Shown: positions 43,512 to 51,915, numbered from the stretch's first letter. The stretch: DNA of 64,000 bases from Caldisericia bacterium (GCA_017992475.1 JAGOOO010000002.1:62001-126000), one strand, 5' to 3'. Program-made: numbers and translations. Notes: generated from the sequence alone by a model not told the origin.

Positions 43512-44444
43512 ATGATTACATATTTCAATTGCATAATACCTGTATTGAAAGCCATTTCTGATGGCAGGGAATGGAGTAAGAAAGATATTTATGAGCCAGT
43601 GGCGAAAATAATGGGCTTAACAGAGGAAGAGAAGAGTGAAAGAATCCCCTCTGGCCCATTAAAGTATCAAAATACGATTGAATGGTCTTTTTTGTATCTA
43701 ACAAAATCTGGTCTTGTTGTAAGAACAAAGCCGGCTTTTGTCATGATTACCGAAGAAGGAAGAAAATTGCTGAAAGAGAATCCAGCTAAAATAGACAACA
43801 ATTTTCTGATAGAGAGGTACCCTAAATATAGAGAATGGGTTTCAAGTTACACTCAAAGAGAGCAACAGAAAGATGACGGTAAAAGGGAAACACTGGAGGG
43901 ATTTGATACTTGCAGGAGTGTGACCCCCGAAGAAGAAATAGATCGAGCTTGCAGAGATTTGAGGGAAAACCTTACAGACGAGTTGCTAGAAACAGTAAAG
44001 AGGGTCGACCCGTCATTTTTTGAAAAACTTGTCATCGATCTGCTGTTGAAGATGGGCTATGGTGGTTCGAGGGCCGAGGCTGGCAGGGCAGTTGGAAAAA
44101 CAGGCGATGGCGGGATTGATGGCATAATTGATGAAGACAAACTTGGTCTGGACAAGATTTATATTCAGGCCAAGAGATGGGAAAACACTGTTGGAAGACC
44201 AATCGTTCAAGCTTTTGTGGGTAGCCTGGCCGGCAACCACTCAAAGAAAGGTATTTTTATCACTACTTCTGATTTCACAAAAGATGCAAGGGAATACATA
44301 GAAAAAATTGACAGCCGGATTTCACTTGTTGATGGCAGGAAGCTCGTTGAGTTGATGATTGATCACGGGCTTGGTGTCAGCACAAGCAACACATATGAAA
44401 TCAAGAAAGTCGACAGGGACTATTTCCCTGAAGACCTATTCTAG
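43512..44444 (+). CDS. mrr: Mrr-family restriction endonuclease (type IV-like)
   Basis: The N-terminal ~90 residues form a winged-helix Mrr_N domain (KAISDGREWSKKDIYEPVAKIMGL, LTKSGLVVRTK). The C-terminal catalytic domain contains the PD-(D/E)xK core FFEKLVIDLLLKMGYGG, KTGDGGIDGII and YIQAKRW. Such enzymes cut methylated foreign DNA. It is 310 residues, normal for Mrr. No methyltransferase or other defence gene is adjacent, which fits a stand-alone type IV enzyme. Its end overlaps the end of pth by nine bases. Confidence 0.9.
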   Translation: MITYFNCIIPVLKAISDGREWSKKDIYEPVAKIMGLTEEEKSERIPSGPLKYQNTIEWSFLYLTKSGLVVRTKPAFVMITEEGRKLLKENPAKIDNNFLIERYPKYREWVSSYTQREQQKDDGKRETLEGFDTCRSVTPEEEIDRACRDLRENLTDELLETVKRVDPSFFEKLVIDLLLKMGYGGSRAEAGRAVGKTGDGGIDGIIDEDKLGLDKIYIQAKRWENTVGRPIVQAFVGSLAGNHSKKGIFITTSDFTKDAREYIEKIDSRISLVDGRKLVELMIDHGLGVSTSNTYEIKKVDRDYFPEDLF

Positions 44445-45020
44445 TTCGTCCTGGTCTTTTGGTACAAAATTGAACTTGTTGCCGGCCGCCTGGTAACCTT
44501 CCTCTATTAGGAAAAGGCAAGCCTGTGCGGCTTTTTTTATTGCCTCTCCTAGTCCTTCATCCTTCGTCCTTGAAAGGACAAAATCAACGACTTCATCTTT
44601 TGTCTCAGGTCTTCCGACGCCTATTTTTATCCTGTAGAAATCGGATTTTCCAGTTTCCTGTATTATGGATGCGATTCCCTTGTGTCCGCCATTTGATCCA
44701 CTTTTCCTTATCCTGAGGGCCCCTGACGGGAGGTCTATGTCATCATGGATGATTATCCAGTGGTCGGAAGGCACCTCGTTGGCATTTGCAAGACACCCGA
44801 CTGGCCCACCGGACAGGTTCATGAAAGAAAGAGGTTTTGCAATCACAAATTTCATTTCATCAAATTCCAGCCTGGCAATTTTTGCCCCGCAGGACATTCT
44901 CGAAATCCTTGTTTTCAGCGATTTTGCGAGGGTGTCCACGGCGTCAAAACCCACATTGTGCCGCGTGTGCGCGTATTTGAGTCCGGGGTTGCCGAGTCCC
45001 ACTATGAGCCATTTTTCCAT
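44436..45020 (-). CDS. pth: Peptidyl-tRNA hydrolase
   Basis: The 194-residue protein has the Pth hallmarks: VGLGNPGLKYAHTRHNVGF with the catalytic histidine, KPLSFMNLSGGPV, IIHDDIDLPSGALRIRKSGSNGGHKGI with the catalytic aspartate. It recycles peptidyl-tRNA released by stalled ribosomes. A promoter (GTGACT 45051-45056, 16 bp, GATAAT 45029-45034) ends eight bases before the ATG, predicting a leaderless mRNA. Confidence 0.95.
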   Translation of the reverse strand: MEKWLIVGLGNPGLKYAHTRHNVGFDAVDTLAKSLKTRISRMSCGAKIARLEFDEMKFVIAKPLSFMNLSGGPVGCLANANEVPSDHWIIIHDDIDLPSGALRIRKSGSNGGHKGIASIIQETGKSDFYRIKIGVGRPETKDEVVDFVLSRTKDEGLGEAIKKAAQACLFLIEEGYQAAGNKFNFVPKDQDELE

Positions 45021-45095
45021 ACGGAAACATTATCTACAAAAAACTCCGGCAGTCACGATTAAAATATTTACACAAATCGCAATTTGTGACCAAAT

Positions 45096-45127
45096 AAAAA
45101 AACGGCCCTTTTTAGGGCCGTTTTTTT
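45096..45127. terminator. Bidirectional rho-independent terminator
   Basis: AAAAAAACGGCCC, a six-base loop, then GGGCCGTTTTTTT. It terminates the serine operon on the minus strand and lies upstream of the pth promoter. Confidence 0.9.
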
Positions 45128-45149
45128 ATTTGTCTGGTTAATATTTTGG

Positions 45150-46490
45150 CTATTTTACAGTCTCTTTGTCGGGGAAGTACTGGATCACAAGCCCTGACTG
45201 GACCTTCGGGAAATAGTCAGTTGACTTCTGCGGCATTGTCTCGAAGTGTTTTGTTACGTCTTCGACCTGGGTTGTGAGCGTCGGGTTCATGAGGAAGACG
45301 CACTGGTGGGTGCCTTTGGTTACAGGCTCGACCGCTTCCGGAACGTACCTTTCATAGTCAACATTTGTCTGGGCGGCAAGCTTTGCATCGTCAATCCCCA
45401 GCTGTTTTTCAAGTATCAGCCTGTGGAGGATTGTTACATCCAGCCTCTTCCAGTCGTTGGATTTTTCAACCGGAATGGAATCGGCGATTGACAGGTCCTT
45501 GAGAGTCAACATGTACATCTTTTTTGAACCCTTCGGGAAGTATCCGAAGGCGTGCTTGTCCACGTTTTTGCCCATCATTTCAACCAGTTTCCTTGCGGCA
45601 TCGACTGCTGATCCGGAAACTTCAACCTCTGCTACATCAAAATTGCCCTTGAGTTGTTCAAGCATTTTTGCGCCATCAAAATTTGGGACATCACGGACCA
45701 GCCTGTGGGTTGGGAAAACGTAAAGGTTTGGATCGGCCATGTTGACATAGGCGATCATCCTGTAGTTCCAGCCTTCTTTGCCAGTGAAACCCGGGTTCTT
45801 TTCCCTCATCTCGTTGCGGTAGTTGAGGGCGGTTTCGTACCTGTGGTGGCCATCACAGATGATGGTTGTTTTTGGGTCCATCAGGTCCTGCACCTTTTTT
45901 ATTGTTGCCGGGTCGCTGATTTTCCAGATTTTGTGGTGGGTCTTGTATTCGTCCACAGCATCAAAGAGGGGCCCCGAGCCAGTTTTCCCGGAGAGAACCT
46001 TGTTGATTGCATCCTCATTGTCTCTGTAGAACATCAGAACGAGACCAGTATTTGTTTTTGTTGACCTCATGAGCATGAGTCTGTCCTGCTTGGGGCCAGA
46101 AAGTGTGTGCTCGTGCGGATAGACAATCTTTTCCGAATACTCGTGGAGCTTGCCTAGTGCTATGAAGCTCATGCGGGTAACGGTCTTGCCAGTATCAGGA
46201 TGGACATATTCCTGGTTGTAGACGTAGATGCACGGCTCTTGGTCGCGCTCAAAAATGTTCTCGGCCATCCACAGCTTTGTGTACCATTCTGCCCTGACAT
46301 ACTTGTTGTAGTTCTCGTCGTCCCCCTGGAGGTCCTTTCCCAGCTCAACGCGGATGGCGTTGTAAGGCGAGGTCTTATAGTATTCCTCCTGCATTTTTGG
46401 GGTGATTTTGTCGTATGGCTGGGTGATCAGGTCCTGTATGTTACCAGCCTGTTTGCTGTAGTGGACTCCTTTAAAGGGGAGTATTTCCAT
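45150..46490 (-). CDS. DUF1015 family protein
   Basis: The 446-residue protein matches DUF1015: LPFKGVHYSKQAGNIQDLITQPYDKI at the start, then YVYNQEYVHPDTGKT, YPHEHTLSGPKQDRLMLM and ICDGHHRYETALNYRNEM. The ICDGHHR block is ParB/sulfiredoxin-like, a fold that can bind and use ATP. The family commonly sits beside serA and a class V aminotransferase, as it does here, and serine kinase-type activity has been proposed for relatives. The exact reaction here is inference. Confidence 0.85.
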   Translation of the reverse strand: MEILPFKGVHYSKQAGNIQDLITQPYDKITPKMQEEYYKTSPYNAIRVELGKDLQGDDENYNKYVRAEWYTKLWMAENIFERDQEPCIYVYNQEYVHPDTGKTVTRMSFIALGKLHEYSEKIVYPHEHTLSGPKQDRLMLMRSTKTNTGLVLMFYRDNEDAINKVLSGKTGSGPLFDAVDEYKTHHKIWKISDPATIKKVQDLMDPKTTIICDGHHRYETALNYRNEMREKNPGFTGKEGWNYRMIAYVNMADPNLYVFPTHRLVRDVPNFDGAKMLEQLKGNFDVAEVEVSGSAVDAARKLVEMMGKNVDKHAFGYFPKGSKKMYMLTLKDLSIADSIPVEKSNDWKRLDVTILHRLILEKQLGIDDAKLAAQTNVDYERYVPEAVEPVTKGTHQCVFLMNPTLTTQVEDVTKHFETMPQKSTDYFPKVQSGLVIQYFPDKETVK

Positions 46491-46496
46491 CGATTT

Positions 46497-47411
46497 CTAT
46501 TTTCCTTCCTTGAAGAATTCGGCGATCTTTTCTGCCAGTTGAACGCCAGCCCTTGTTTGACCTTCTTCGGTGGCGGCTCCAATATGTGGAGTAAGGGCAA
46601 CATTCGGCAGGGAAGCCAGCTTGTTTACTCCTTCCGGTGGCTCCTTCTCGAAGACATCGATACCGGCCGCGAAGAGTTTTCCTTCTTTTAGCGCATTGTA
46701 GAGCGCCTCTTCGTTGACAGTACCGCCCCTTGCGCAATTTACGAGCACAAGGCCTTTCTTGCACTTGTCAAAGTCCTGCTTATCCAGAATGTTTTTTGTT
46801 TCAGGGGTAAGCGGAATATGGAGCGAGATGAAATCTGCTTTTGCAAGCAATTCATCTTTGCTTACCATGTGTATGCCCTGCATGCCTGGATCGGAAACGT
46901 ATGGATCAAAAGCAATAACTTCCATTCCAAATGCCATTGCCCTCTTAGCTGTTTCCCTGCCGATTCTTCCAACACCAATGAGTCCCAGTGTTTTTCCGTA
47001 GAGCTCCACGCCTTCCATGACCTTCTTTTCCCACTTGCCCTCTTTCATGGTGGCTGTTCCGTAGCCGATCCAGCGGGAAGCGGCAAGCATGTGGCCAATT
47101 GCCAGCTCTGCAACACTGATTGATGTTGCTGCCGGGGTATTTACGACCTTGATCCCCTTTTCTTTTGCAGCATTGGAGTCAACATTGTCCAGACCAACAC
47201 CGGCCCTTCCGATGATCCTCAGTTTTGAACCGGCCTTTATTACGTCAGCAGTGACCTTTGTGGCCGACCTGACGATGATGGCATCATAGTCCCCGATTGA
47301 ACTGACAAGCTCCTCGGGCGTCATTTTTTTGACAACGACCTCATGTCCTTCTTTTTGCAGAAGGTCCACTCCTGCTTTTGCTATTGGATCAGAAATCAAT
47401 ATTTTGGCCAT
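46497..47411 (-). CDS. serA: D-3-phosphoglycerate dehydrogenase, short form
   Basis: The 304-residue 2-hydroxyacid dehydrogenase shows the NAD motif GLIGVGRIGRETAKRA, the active-site arginine in VLVNCARGGTVNE, a glutamate in DVFEKEPP, and the histidine in LTPHIGAAT. It ends without a C-terminal ACT domain, so serine feedback through that domain is not expected. It oxidises 3-phosphoglycerate, the first step of serine synthesis, and is followed after six bases by the DUF1015 gene. Confidence 0.93.
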   Translation of the reverse strand: MAKILISDPIAKAGVDLLQKEGHEVVVKKMTPEELVSSIGDYDAIIVRSATKVTADVIKAGSKLRIIGRAGVGLDNVDSNAAKEKGIKVVNTPAATSISVAELAIGHMLAASRWIGYGTATMKEGKWEKKVMEGVELYGKTLGLIGVGRIGRETAKRAMAFGMEVIAFDPYVSDPGMQGIHMVSKDELLAKADFISLHIPLTPETKNILDKQDFDKCKKGLVLVNCARGGTVNEEALYNALKEGKLFAAGIDVFEKEPPEGVNKLASLPNVALTPHIGAATEEGQTRAGVQLAEKIAEFFKEGK

Positions 47412-47431
47412 AAAAACACCCCCTTTTGGAT

Positions 47432-48574
47432 TTATTCCTGTGCCATCTCCTTCATAAAGGCAGAGACGCCAGAACCGATTTCAAATTTGTGTCCAAGCTC
47501 TTTGAGTGTAAGCTCCAGGGCTGCGAGGCAGGCTAGCTCGGAGTACATGTCCATATATCCCATGTGACCAAGCCTGAAGATTTTGCCTGAGAAGTCGCCC
47601 TGACCACCGGCGATTGTTATGCCGTACTTGTCCCTTATGACTGAGGTTACCTTTTTGCCGTCAACGCCATCCGGGATCTTGACTGTTGTTACTGCATCGC
47701 CCGGGCATTTTGCAAACAGCTCGAGGTTCATTGCTTTCATGGCAGTTCTGATGCCTTTGGCGAGCTTTGTTGATCTGGCCCAGACGTTTTCAAGCCCTTC
47801 GGCCTTCATCATCTCGAAAGCTTTGTCGGCTTGGTAAATGATCCCGATTGGTGGTGTCCACGGGGTTTCGTTGTCAACAAGTTTCTTCTGGAACAGCTTG
47901 AGGTCAAAATAGAACTTGTGCTGTTTGTTGTTTTCAACGAGCTTCCATGCTTTTTCGTTCATGCAGATGAAAGCCATTCCTGGTGGAAGCATCATGCCTT
48001 TCTGGGAACCACCGACTACCACATCAACGTTCCACTCGTCCATCTTGAGTGGCACAACGCCGATGCCTGAAACGCCATCAACCACGAGTATTGCGTTGGT
48101 TTTGCTGACTATTTTTGCGAAACCTGCAGTGTCAGAGCATGCGCCGGTCGATGTTTCGGAGAGCTGGCAGAAAACAGCAACTGTATCCGGATTTTCTTTA
48201 ATCACTGCTTCAAGCTCTGCTGGGGTTGCCATGTCGCCCCAGTCTTTTTTAATTTCGATAACATTTGCACCGTAGGCCTTATTGATCTTCACCCATCTTC
48301 CACCAAAGTTTCCGGCATTGATTACAATGACTTTGTCTCCAGTGTTGACAAGGTTCTGGACGGCTGTTTCCATGGCGCCTGATCCCGATGAGGCCAGGAG
48401 ATAGGAGTCATACTTGGTCCCAAGGAGCCATTTCATGTCGTCCGTCACCTTGCGGAACATCTTCTTGGCGACTGGATGCTTGTGGTGCGTTATTTCCCTT
48501 GCGCCCTCAAGCCTTACCTCTTCTGGAAGCGGGGTTGGACCCGGTGCGAGCAAAAATTTGTACAATGTTTTCAT
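47432..48574 (-). CDS. Class V aminotransferase (serine-pyruvate/phosphoserine type)
   Basis: The 380-residue PLP enzyme begins KFLLAPGPTPLPEEVR, typical of alanine-glyoxylate/serine-pyruvate aminotransferases. The PLP lysine is in VVGGSQKGMMLPPG and the aspartate in ILVVDGVSGIGV. ATG 48574 follows AAAGGAG; the TTG one codon upstream is less likely. With serA next, it probably transaminates 3-phosphohydroxypyruvate or hydroxypyruvate in serine synthesis, replacing a SerC. The long leader upstream suggests regulation. Confidence 0.9.
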   Translation of the reverse strand: MKTLYKFLLAPGPTPLPEEVRLEGAREITHHKHPVAKKMFRKVTDDMKWLLGTKYDSYLLASSGSGAMETAVQNLVNTGDKVIVINAGNFGGRWVKINKAYGANVIEIKKDWGDMATPAELEAVIKENPDTVAVFCQLSETSTGACSDTAGFAKIVSKTNAILVVDGVSGIGVVPLKMDEWNVDVVVGGSQKGMMLPPGMAFICMNEKAWKLVENNKQHKFYFDLKLFQKKLVDNETPWTPPIGIIYQADKAFEMMKAEGLENVWARSTKLAKGIRTAMKAMNLELFAKCPGDAVTTVKIPDGVDGKKVTSVIRDKYGITIAGGQGDFSGKIFRLGHMGYMDMYSELACLAALELTLKELGHKFEIGSGVSAFMKEMAQE

Positions 48575-48592
48575 CAAAAAACTCCTTTCGGT

Positions 48593-48814
48593 TTATTGTG
48601 GCCGGGGCGGTGTTCCGCCGCGGTTAACTGCATGGTTTTGCGTCAAAAGCTCTATGTTATTTTGTGTCCGGGTTTTTTTGATATGAGGATACTTACGAGG
48701 CGATTCTTTTCTGTTTGAAGCGCTGTTCCCATGCCAATCGCGGTTGCATTTTGGGTCTGGTAAGATGCCCCTGCCCAAAGGGAAAGCGCTTGAGAGCGAT
48801 ATTATTTCAATCAC
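48593..48814 (-). CDS. Doubtful 73-residue open frame in the serine operon leader
   Basis: A GTG-started frame preceded by GGAAGGAG covers most of the leader. It is basic, has no recognisable family and spans the structured element at 48718-48791. It may be a leader peptide or chance. Confidence 0.2.
   Translation of the reverse strand: MIEIISLSSAFPLGRGILPDPKCNRDWHGNSASNRKESPRKYPHIKKTRTQNNIELLTQNHAVNRGGTPPRPQ
48718..48791. ncRNA. Candidate structured RNA with three-way-junction folding
   Basis: An outer stem of 12 bp (48718-48730 with 48780-48791) has a single bulged G. Inside it lie two adjacent hairpins: ATGC-c-AA / TT-GCAT (48731-48749) and TTTGGG / CCCAAA (48750-48755 with 48774-48779). 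The helices abut without free bases. It lies in the leader of the aminotransferase-serA operon. No known riboswitch consensus was recognised, and either strand could form it. A TATAAT on the minus strand (48897-48892) would start transcription about 95 bases upstream. Confidence 0.4.
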
Positions 48815-48868
48815 TTCACTCCTTCCGGGCCTCCTATTGTAATAACCGATTTTTTGTTTTCAAGCGTT

Positions 48869-48884
48869 GCCCACCAAAGTGGGC
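48869..48884. other. Small hairpin near the inferred serine-operon transcription start
   Basis: GCCCAC-CAAA-GTGGGC, a perfect 6-bp stem just downstream of the minus-strand TATAAT. No T-run follows on either strand, so it is not a terminator. Confidence 0.4.
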
Positions 48885-49011
48885 CAAACTGATTATAACA
48901 AGTATATTTTTATTGGAGAAACAATGACCAAATCAGGCACCAACAACTATGCCGCTATCCAATAATAGCAGATTTCGCCAATATAAAATGGACAAAATTA
49001 TTTGAGTGCTT

Positions 49012-49386
49012 CTATGGTTTTGTAGGTGGTTGCAGCCAGTAAAAGGCACCAATCGTGTTGAAATACCCGAACAGATTGGTAATAAAAACATATATTCCCA
49101 CCCAGAATGCTATTTTCATCCAGAGAGGGAGCTTAAAGAAGGAAAGATTTTTTCTGGTTATTTCGAGATACACGCAGAGAACTATAACAACCATTCCGGC
49201 CAGTGTTACCCAAAAATTCCAGATTATTGAACGTGGATTCATGACAACAAGCAGATTTCCAAATATTGCCATCGCGGATGCTGCTATTACTGCCAATATC
49301 GTGTATAAATCAAGTTTATTTGAAACTATGGTTATTTTCTCGGTGCTACCAGGCCCTTCGATAACTCTTCCGTCGTTTTCTTCCAT
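49012..49386 (-). CDS. Four-helix membrane protein of unknown function
   Basis: ATG 49386 follows GAAGGAG and is preferred over the in-frame ATG at 49425. The 124-residue product has a polar N-terminus and four hydrophobic helices (for example LYTILAVIAASAMAIFGNLLVV and WVTLAGMVVIVLCVYLEI). No family is recognised. It is apparently monocistronic. Confidence 0.6.
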   Translation of the reverse strand: MEENDGRVIEGPGSTEKITIVSNKLDLYTILAVIAASAMAIFGNLLVVMNPRSIIWNFWVTLAGMVVIVLCVYLEITRKNLSFFKLPLWMKIAFWVGIYVFITNLFGYFNTIGAFYWLQPPTKP

Positions 49387-49499
49387 TTTTTCAGCTCCTT
49401 CGTTGAGAATGGTACATAAATACACATGTTTTTGTCAATAGGTAAAAAATTATTAAGTAGAAGGTGAAACCATGCTAGGTAGCTAGTGTATCAGTATAT

Positions 49500-49752
49500 G
49501 TGCCTGGCAAGTCATGTTTGTGAGTAGAAAGAAAAGAAGAGAATTAAAAAAGAAGAAATGCTTGCTAACAGGCCGCTAATATTGAGGGACTAGTATCTAG
49601 CCACCAAAAAATTGAAAGGAGAAAGTATATGGACCAGTTTATGTTTGCTGAAATGCTGATAGAGAACATCGTTAATAACTACGGTTGCGAAGACGGACAC
49701 GATTGCAACCAGAATGAGCTCTAGTTTACATGAACATGACTTGCCAAGGCAC
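49500..49752. repeat. 253-bp segment bounded by 19/20-bp inverted repeats
   Basis: GTGCCTGGCAAGTCATGTT (49500-49518) and the inverted copy AACATGACTTGCCAAGGCAC (49733-49752) match except for one extra base. They enclose the 31-codon gene at 49629. The right arm also contains the -35 of the tRNA-Gly promoter. No clear target-site duplication flanks the arms, so a MITE-like origin is only one possibility. Confidence 0.5.
49629..49724 (+). CDS. 31-residue acidic peptide with two cysteines
   Basis: AAAGGAG lies seven bases before the ATG. The product is acidic, with an amphipathic N-terminal half (MDQFMFAEMLIENIVNNYG) and a CEDGHDC segment near the end. I do not recognise a family. The Shine-Dalgarno quality and its central place between the inverted repeats support that it is translated. 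It may be a small regulatory or modified peptide. Confidence 0.45.
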   Translation: MDQFMFAEMLIENIVNNYGCEDGHDCNQNEL

Positions 49753-49768
49753 TGGAAAACTTTATAAT
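49741..49768 (+). promoter_or_regulatory. tRNA-Gly promoter
   Basis: TTGCCA (49741-49746), 16 bp, TATAAT (49763-49768); the tRNA begins 12 bases later. Confidence 0.75.
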
Positions 49769-49779
49769 CCCAACTGGTT

Positions 49780-49854
49780 GCGGGAATAGCTCAGTGGTAG
49801 AGCGTCGGCTTCCCAAGCCGGATGTCGCGGGTTCAAATCCCGTTTCCCGCTCCA
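49780..49854 (+). tRNA. tRNA-Gly (anticodon CCC)
   Basis: The cloverleaf is complete: acceptor GCGGGAA/TTCCCGC, D stem GCTC/GAGC, anticodon loop TTCCCAA with CCC at 49812-49814, T arm with GTTCAAAT. The 3' CCA is encoded. Confidence 0.97.
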
Positions 49855-49883
49855 GTGCCACACCAACAAGGAAGAATGAGGCG

Positions 49884-49905
49884 AGGTCCGAAAGGGCCTT
49901 TTTTT
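49884..49905 (+). terminator. Terminator after tRNA-Gly
   Basis: AGGTCC-GAAA-GGGCCT (one G-T pair) followed by a run of seven T. Confidence 0.75.
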
Positions 49906-49946
49906 ATTTTTGTCGTTACTTGTTTTTTTAGGCTAAACCCTGGTAC

Positions 49947-49974
49947 TTGTCACAGGCCATCTTTTTGTTATAAA
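49947..49974 (+). promoter_or_regulatory. tRNA-Cys promoter
   Basis: TTGTCA (49947-49952), 16 bp, TATAAA (49969-49974); the tRNA starts nine bases later. Confidence 0.75.
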
Positions 49975-49982
49975 TAACTTGC

Positions 49983-50057
49983 GCGGCGACGTAGCCAAGT
50001 GGTAAGGCGAAGGTCTGCAAAACCTTTATCCAGGGGTTCGATTCCCCTCGTCGCCTC
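49983..50057 (+). tRNA. tRNA-Cys (anticodon GCA)
   Basis: Acceptor GGCGACG/CGTCGCC, D arm with AAGTGGTAA, anticodon GCA at 50015-50017 in loop CTGCAAA, T loop TTCGATT. The 3' CCA is encoded. Confidence 0.97.
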
Positions 50058-50071
50058 CAGTCAGAAAAAAA

Positions 50072-50959
50072 TTACCCAAGCCTTTCAACATCAACCCCGT
50101 CTTTTTGGGCTTTTACATTTTCTTTGCTAGATAAAACCGTATACATGGCCACATCAACAATAATAATTCCAAGGATCCCAGCCTGTTGGCCTAGTGTTGC
50201 AATCATGGGAATATTTCTTGTTATTCTTGACAGTAACATGGCGCCAGAAACAATCGTTGCCATCACGAAAATAATAAGCCAGAAATTGCCCCTTGTCAGA
50301 TGCATTGCATATTTAAATGAATCAATCAGCGATTCCGAAGATTCGCATCGGATGTAGGGAAGATAGGTCAATCTTATAAAAAGAACTGATAGTGCAATCA
50401 CAGATGCCGAGACGGCAAAGGACCAACCCACATAGGATGGAGAATCATGGATGATTGTTGGTGTTGCCTCGAGAATTGTCATTATGAGGCCTATCAAACC
50501 TGCTATGGACAATACTATCAGATTTATTGAAAGCCCGCCGATATATCTTGCAATTGCTCTAAATTGTCTAAAAGCTGATGAGAGTTGCGCTCTTCCTCTT
50601 CGTGCAACTTCTAGCACAAAAAAGGCTGCAATGCCAGCAAGAACAGACAGGAGGAGTACATAAATTATAAATTCAGCCAGAGCGCCCAATCCCTTTATTG
50701 CGACTACGCTCTCCCCGATCCTTGATATTTCTGAGAGTCCTTTTTGTGTTATTTTTTCTATAATTTGTGACCACTCCTGGCTTGGTGCCCCCTGCATTGA
50801 CCAGCCATTGCCTGCAATAAGTGATGAAATCCTGGGCAAGAGTTGGTTTATCAAATAGGCGCATGCGGTCATGGAGAAGAGCAGGACGGTCAACTTTGTT
50901 AGCGACGTGCGTACTATTTGGTCTATTTTTCCGAAAATTTTTCCTATTTTTTCAAGCAT
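50072..50959 (-). CDS. Multi-pass membrane protein, paralogue 4 of the local family
   Basis: The 295-residue protein has about six helices. Its second half holds the pattern shared by the four local paralogues: a helix ending in LFIRLTYLPYIRC, then SLIDSFKYAMHLTRGNFWLIIFV. This resembles GPDPase-membrane-domain or YciC-like integral proteins, which lack known catalytic residues. It starts eight bases before the stop of the paralogue upstream, so both share a transcript. Confidence 0.65.
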   Translation of the reverse strand: MLEKIGKIFGKIDQIVRTSLTKLTVLLFSMTACAYLINQLLPRISSLIAGNGWSMQGAPSQEWSQIIEKITQKGLSEISRIGESVVAIKGLGALAEFIIYVLLLSVLAGIAAFFVLEVARRGRAQLSSAFRQFRAIARYIGGLSINLIVLSIAGLIGLIMTILEATPTIIHDSPSYVGWSFAVSASVIALSVLFIRLTYLPYIRCESSESLIDSFKYAMHLTRGNFWLIIFVMATIVSGAMLLSRITRNIPMIATLGQQAGILGIIIVDVAMYTVLSSKENVKAQKDGVDVERLG

Positions 50960-51755
50960 TCTCCATCTTCCTGTTTATTGCTTCGGTATAAATGGGAAGC
51001 AAAAGCGTTAACGTTACGACAGTTTCCAGTGCTATAAAAAATTCAGTCAGCCCAATAAGCCTGCCAGTGAGACCGGATATGGCGAAAAAGGCAATGGAAA
51101 CCAAAAAAGACAAGCCTGCTATCACCCAGAAAAACGGTGCCGATATTTCGTATGACGAGACGAGTGTTTCCATAACCGGTTTTTTTGTCAGCGCGAACCC
51201 GTATGGTGCAAGCTGGAGCCTGATGATGAAAAATACCATTACGAGAGCTGATATTGCAACGAAAAAAATTGCAGCAGGAGAAACAAATATTCCAATAAGT
51301 ATACCTATCATGAGAATGAAAAACATGAATACAAATTCCAAGAGAAACATTGTAATCATCCTTGGCAAGAGTGCGAAACCTTTTGAAAAGAAAATCGACA
51401 GCCTTTCTTTAAGTGCCCCGCCATTTGTGGCCATATTTATGAATCCACCCATAAAGAAAGAAGAAAGGAGTATTGTTCCTACAAAATATATCGCAATTGA
51501 AAAGCCGAGGATTCTGAGCTCCTGAGCGGATAGTGATCGGGCCAAAGTAGAACCTGATTCCATACTCTTTAAACCTGTCGTGATGATTGATGATATTGAA
51601 TCCCCCGGTGGTACAATCTGATCAGTTATGGCTATTATTGGTATACTCAGGATTATCAGCAATATTGTGTAAACAATTGCTGCTATGGCAAAATCGGCCA
51701 GGTGTTCTTTTATGGTTTTTGCGAAGGTTACGAATGCGTTTTCCGATGTGGTCAT
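50952..51755 (-). CDS. Multi-pass membrane protein, paralogue 3 of the local family
   Basis: ATG 51755 (MTTSENAFVTFAKTIKEHL) is chosen because a promoter lies directly in front; the frame extends to 51782. Six helices are visible, with the family pattern FIIRLQLAPYGFALTKKPVMETLVSSYEISAPFFWVIAG. Function unknown. The transcript is predicted to be leaderless and to continue into the 50072-50959 gene. Confidence 0.65.
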   Translation of the reverse strand: MTTSENAFVTFAKTIKEHLADFAIAAIVYTILLIILSIPIIAITDQIVPPGDSISSIITTGLKSMESGSTLARSLSAQELRILGFSIAIYFVGTILLSSFFMGGFINMATNGGALKERLSIFFSKGFALLPRMITMFLLEFVFMFFILMIGILIGIFVSPAAIFFVAISALVMVFFIIRLQLAPYGFALTKKPVMETLVSSYEISAPFFWVIAGLSFLVSIAFFAISGLTGRLIGLTEFFIALETVVTLTLLLPIYTEAINRKMENA

Positions 51756-51762
51756 GAAAGCA

Positions 51763-51790
51763 AGTATAGTAAAGACATACACACAGTCAA
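51763..51790 (-). promoter_or_regulatory. Leaderless-type promoter of the 50952-51755 gene
   Basis: On the minus strand TTGACT (51790-51785), 16 bp, TATACT (51768-51763), then seven bases to the ATG. Transcription is expected to begin at the start codon itself. Confidence 0.65.
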
Positions 51791-51832
51791 CGCTTGACGC
51801 GGAGTCTTTTTATACAATAATTTAGAAAGCAC

Positions 51833-51915
51833 GCCGGAGTGGCGAAATGGTAGACGCACGGGACTTAAAATCCTGCGGTGGTGACACTGTGCCGGTTCAA
51901 GTCCGGCCTCCGGCA
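51833..51915 (+). tRNA. tRNA-Leu (anticodon TAA), CCA not encoded
   Basis: Acceptor GCCGGAG/CTCCGGC with discriminator A at 51915, anticodon TAA at 51866-51868, a class II variable arm (GCGGTGGTGACACTGT) and T loop TTCAAGT. The sequence after the discriminator is GTTTTTT, so CCA must be added after transcription. A promoter with TTGACG (51794-51799), 16 bp, AATAAT (51816-51821) is plausible. Confidence 0.96.

Noticed and set aside
43512-44444. Defence island around mrr
   Set aside because: Neighbours are a FecR-like gene and pth; no other defence genes are visible.
48819-48833. A CCCGGAAGGAG stretch on the minus strand recalling the SRP RNA GGAA tetraloop
   Set aside because: The conserved asymmetric loop (AGCAG opposite CAGG) and the long closing helix are missing; it reads better as a Shine-Dalgarno.
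49472-49486. Four-codon open frame after GAAGGTG
   Set aside because: Too short to support; no conserved feature.
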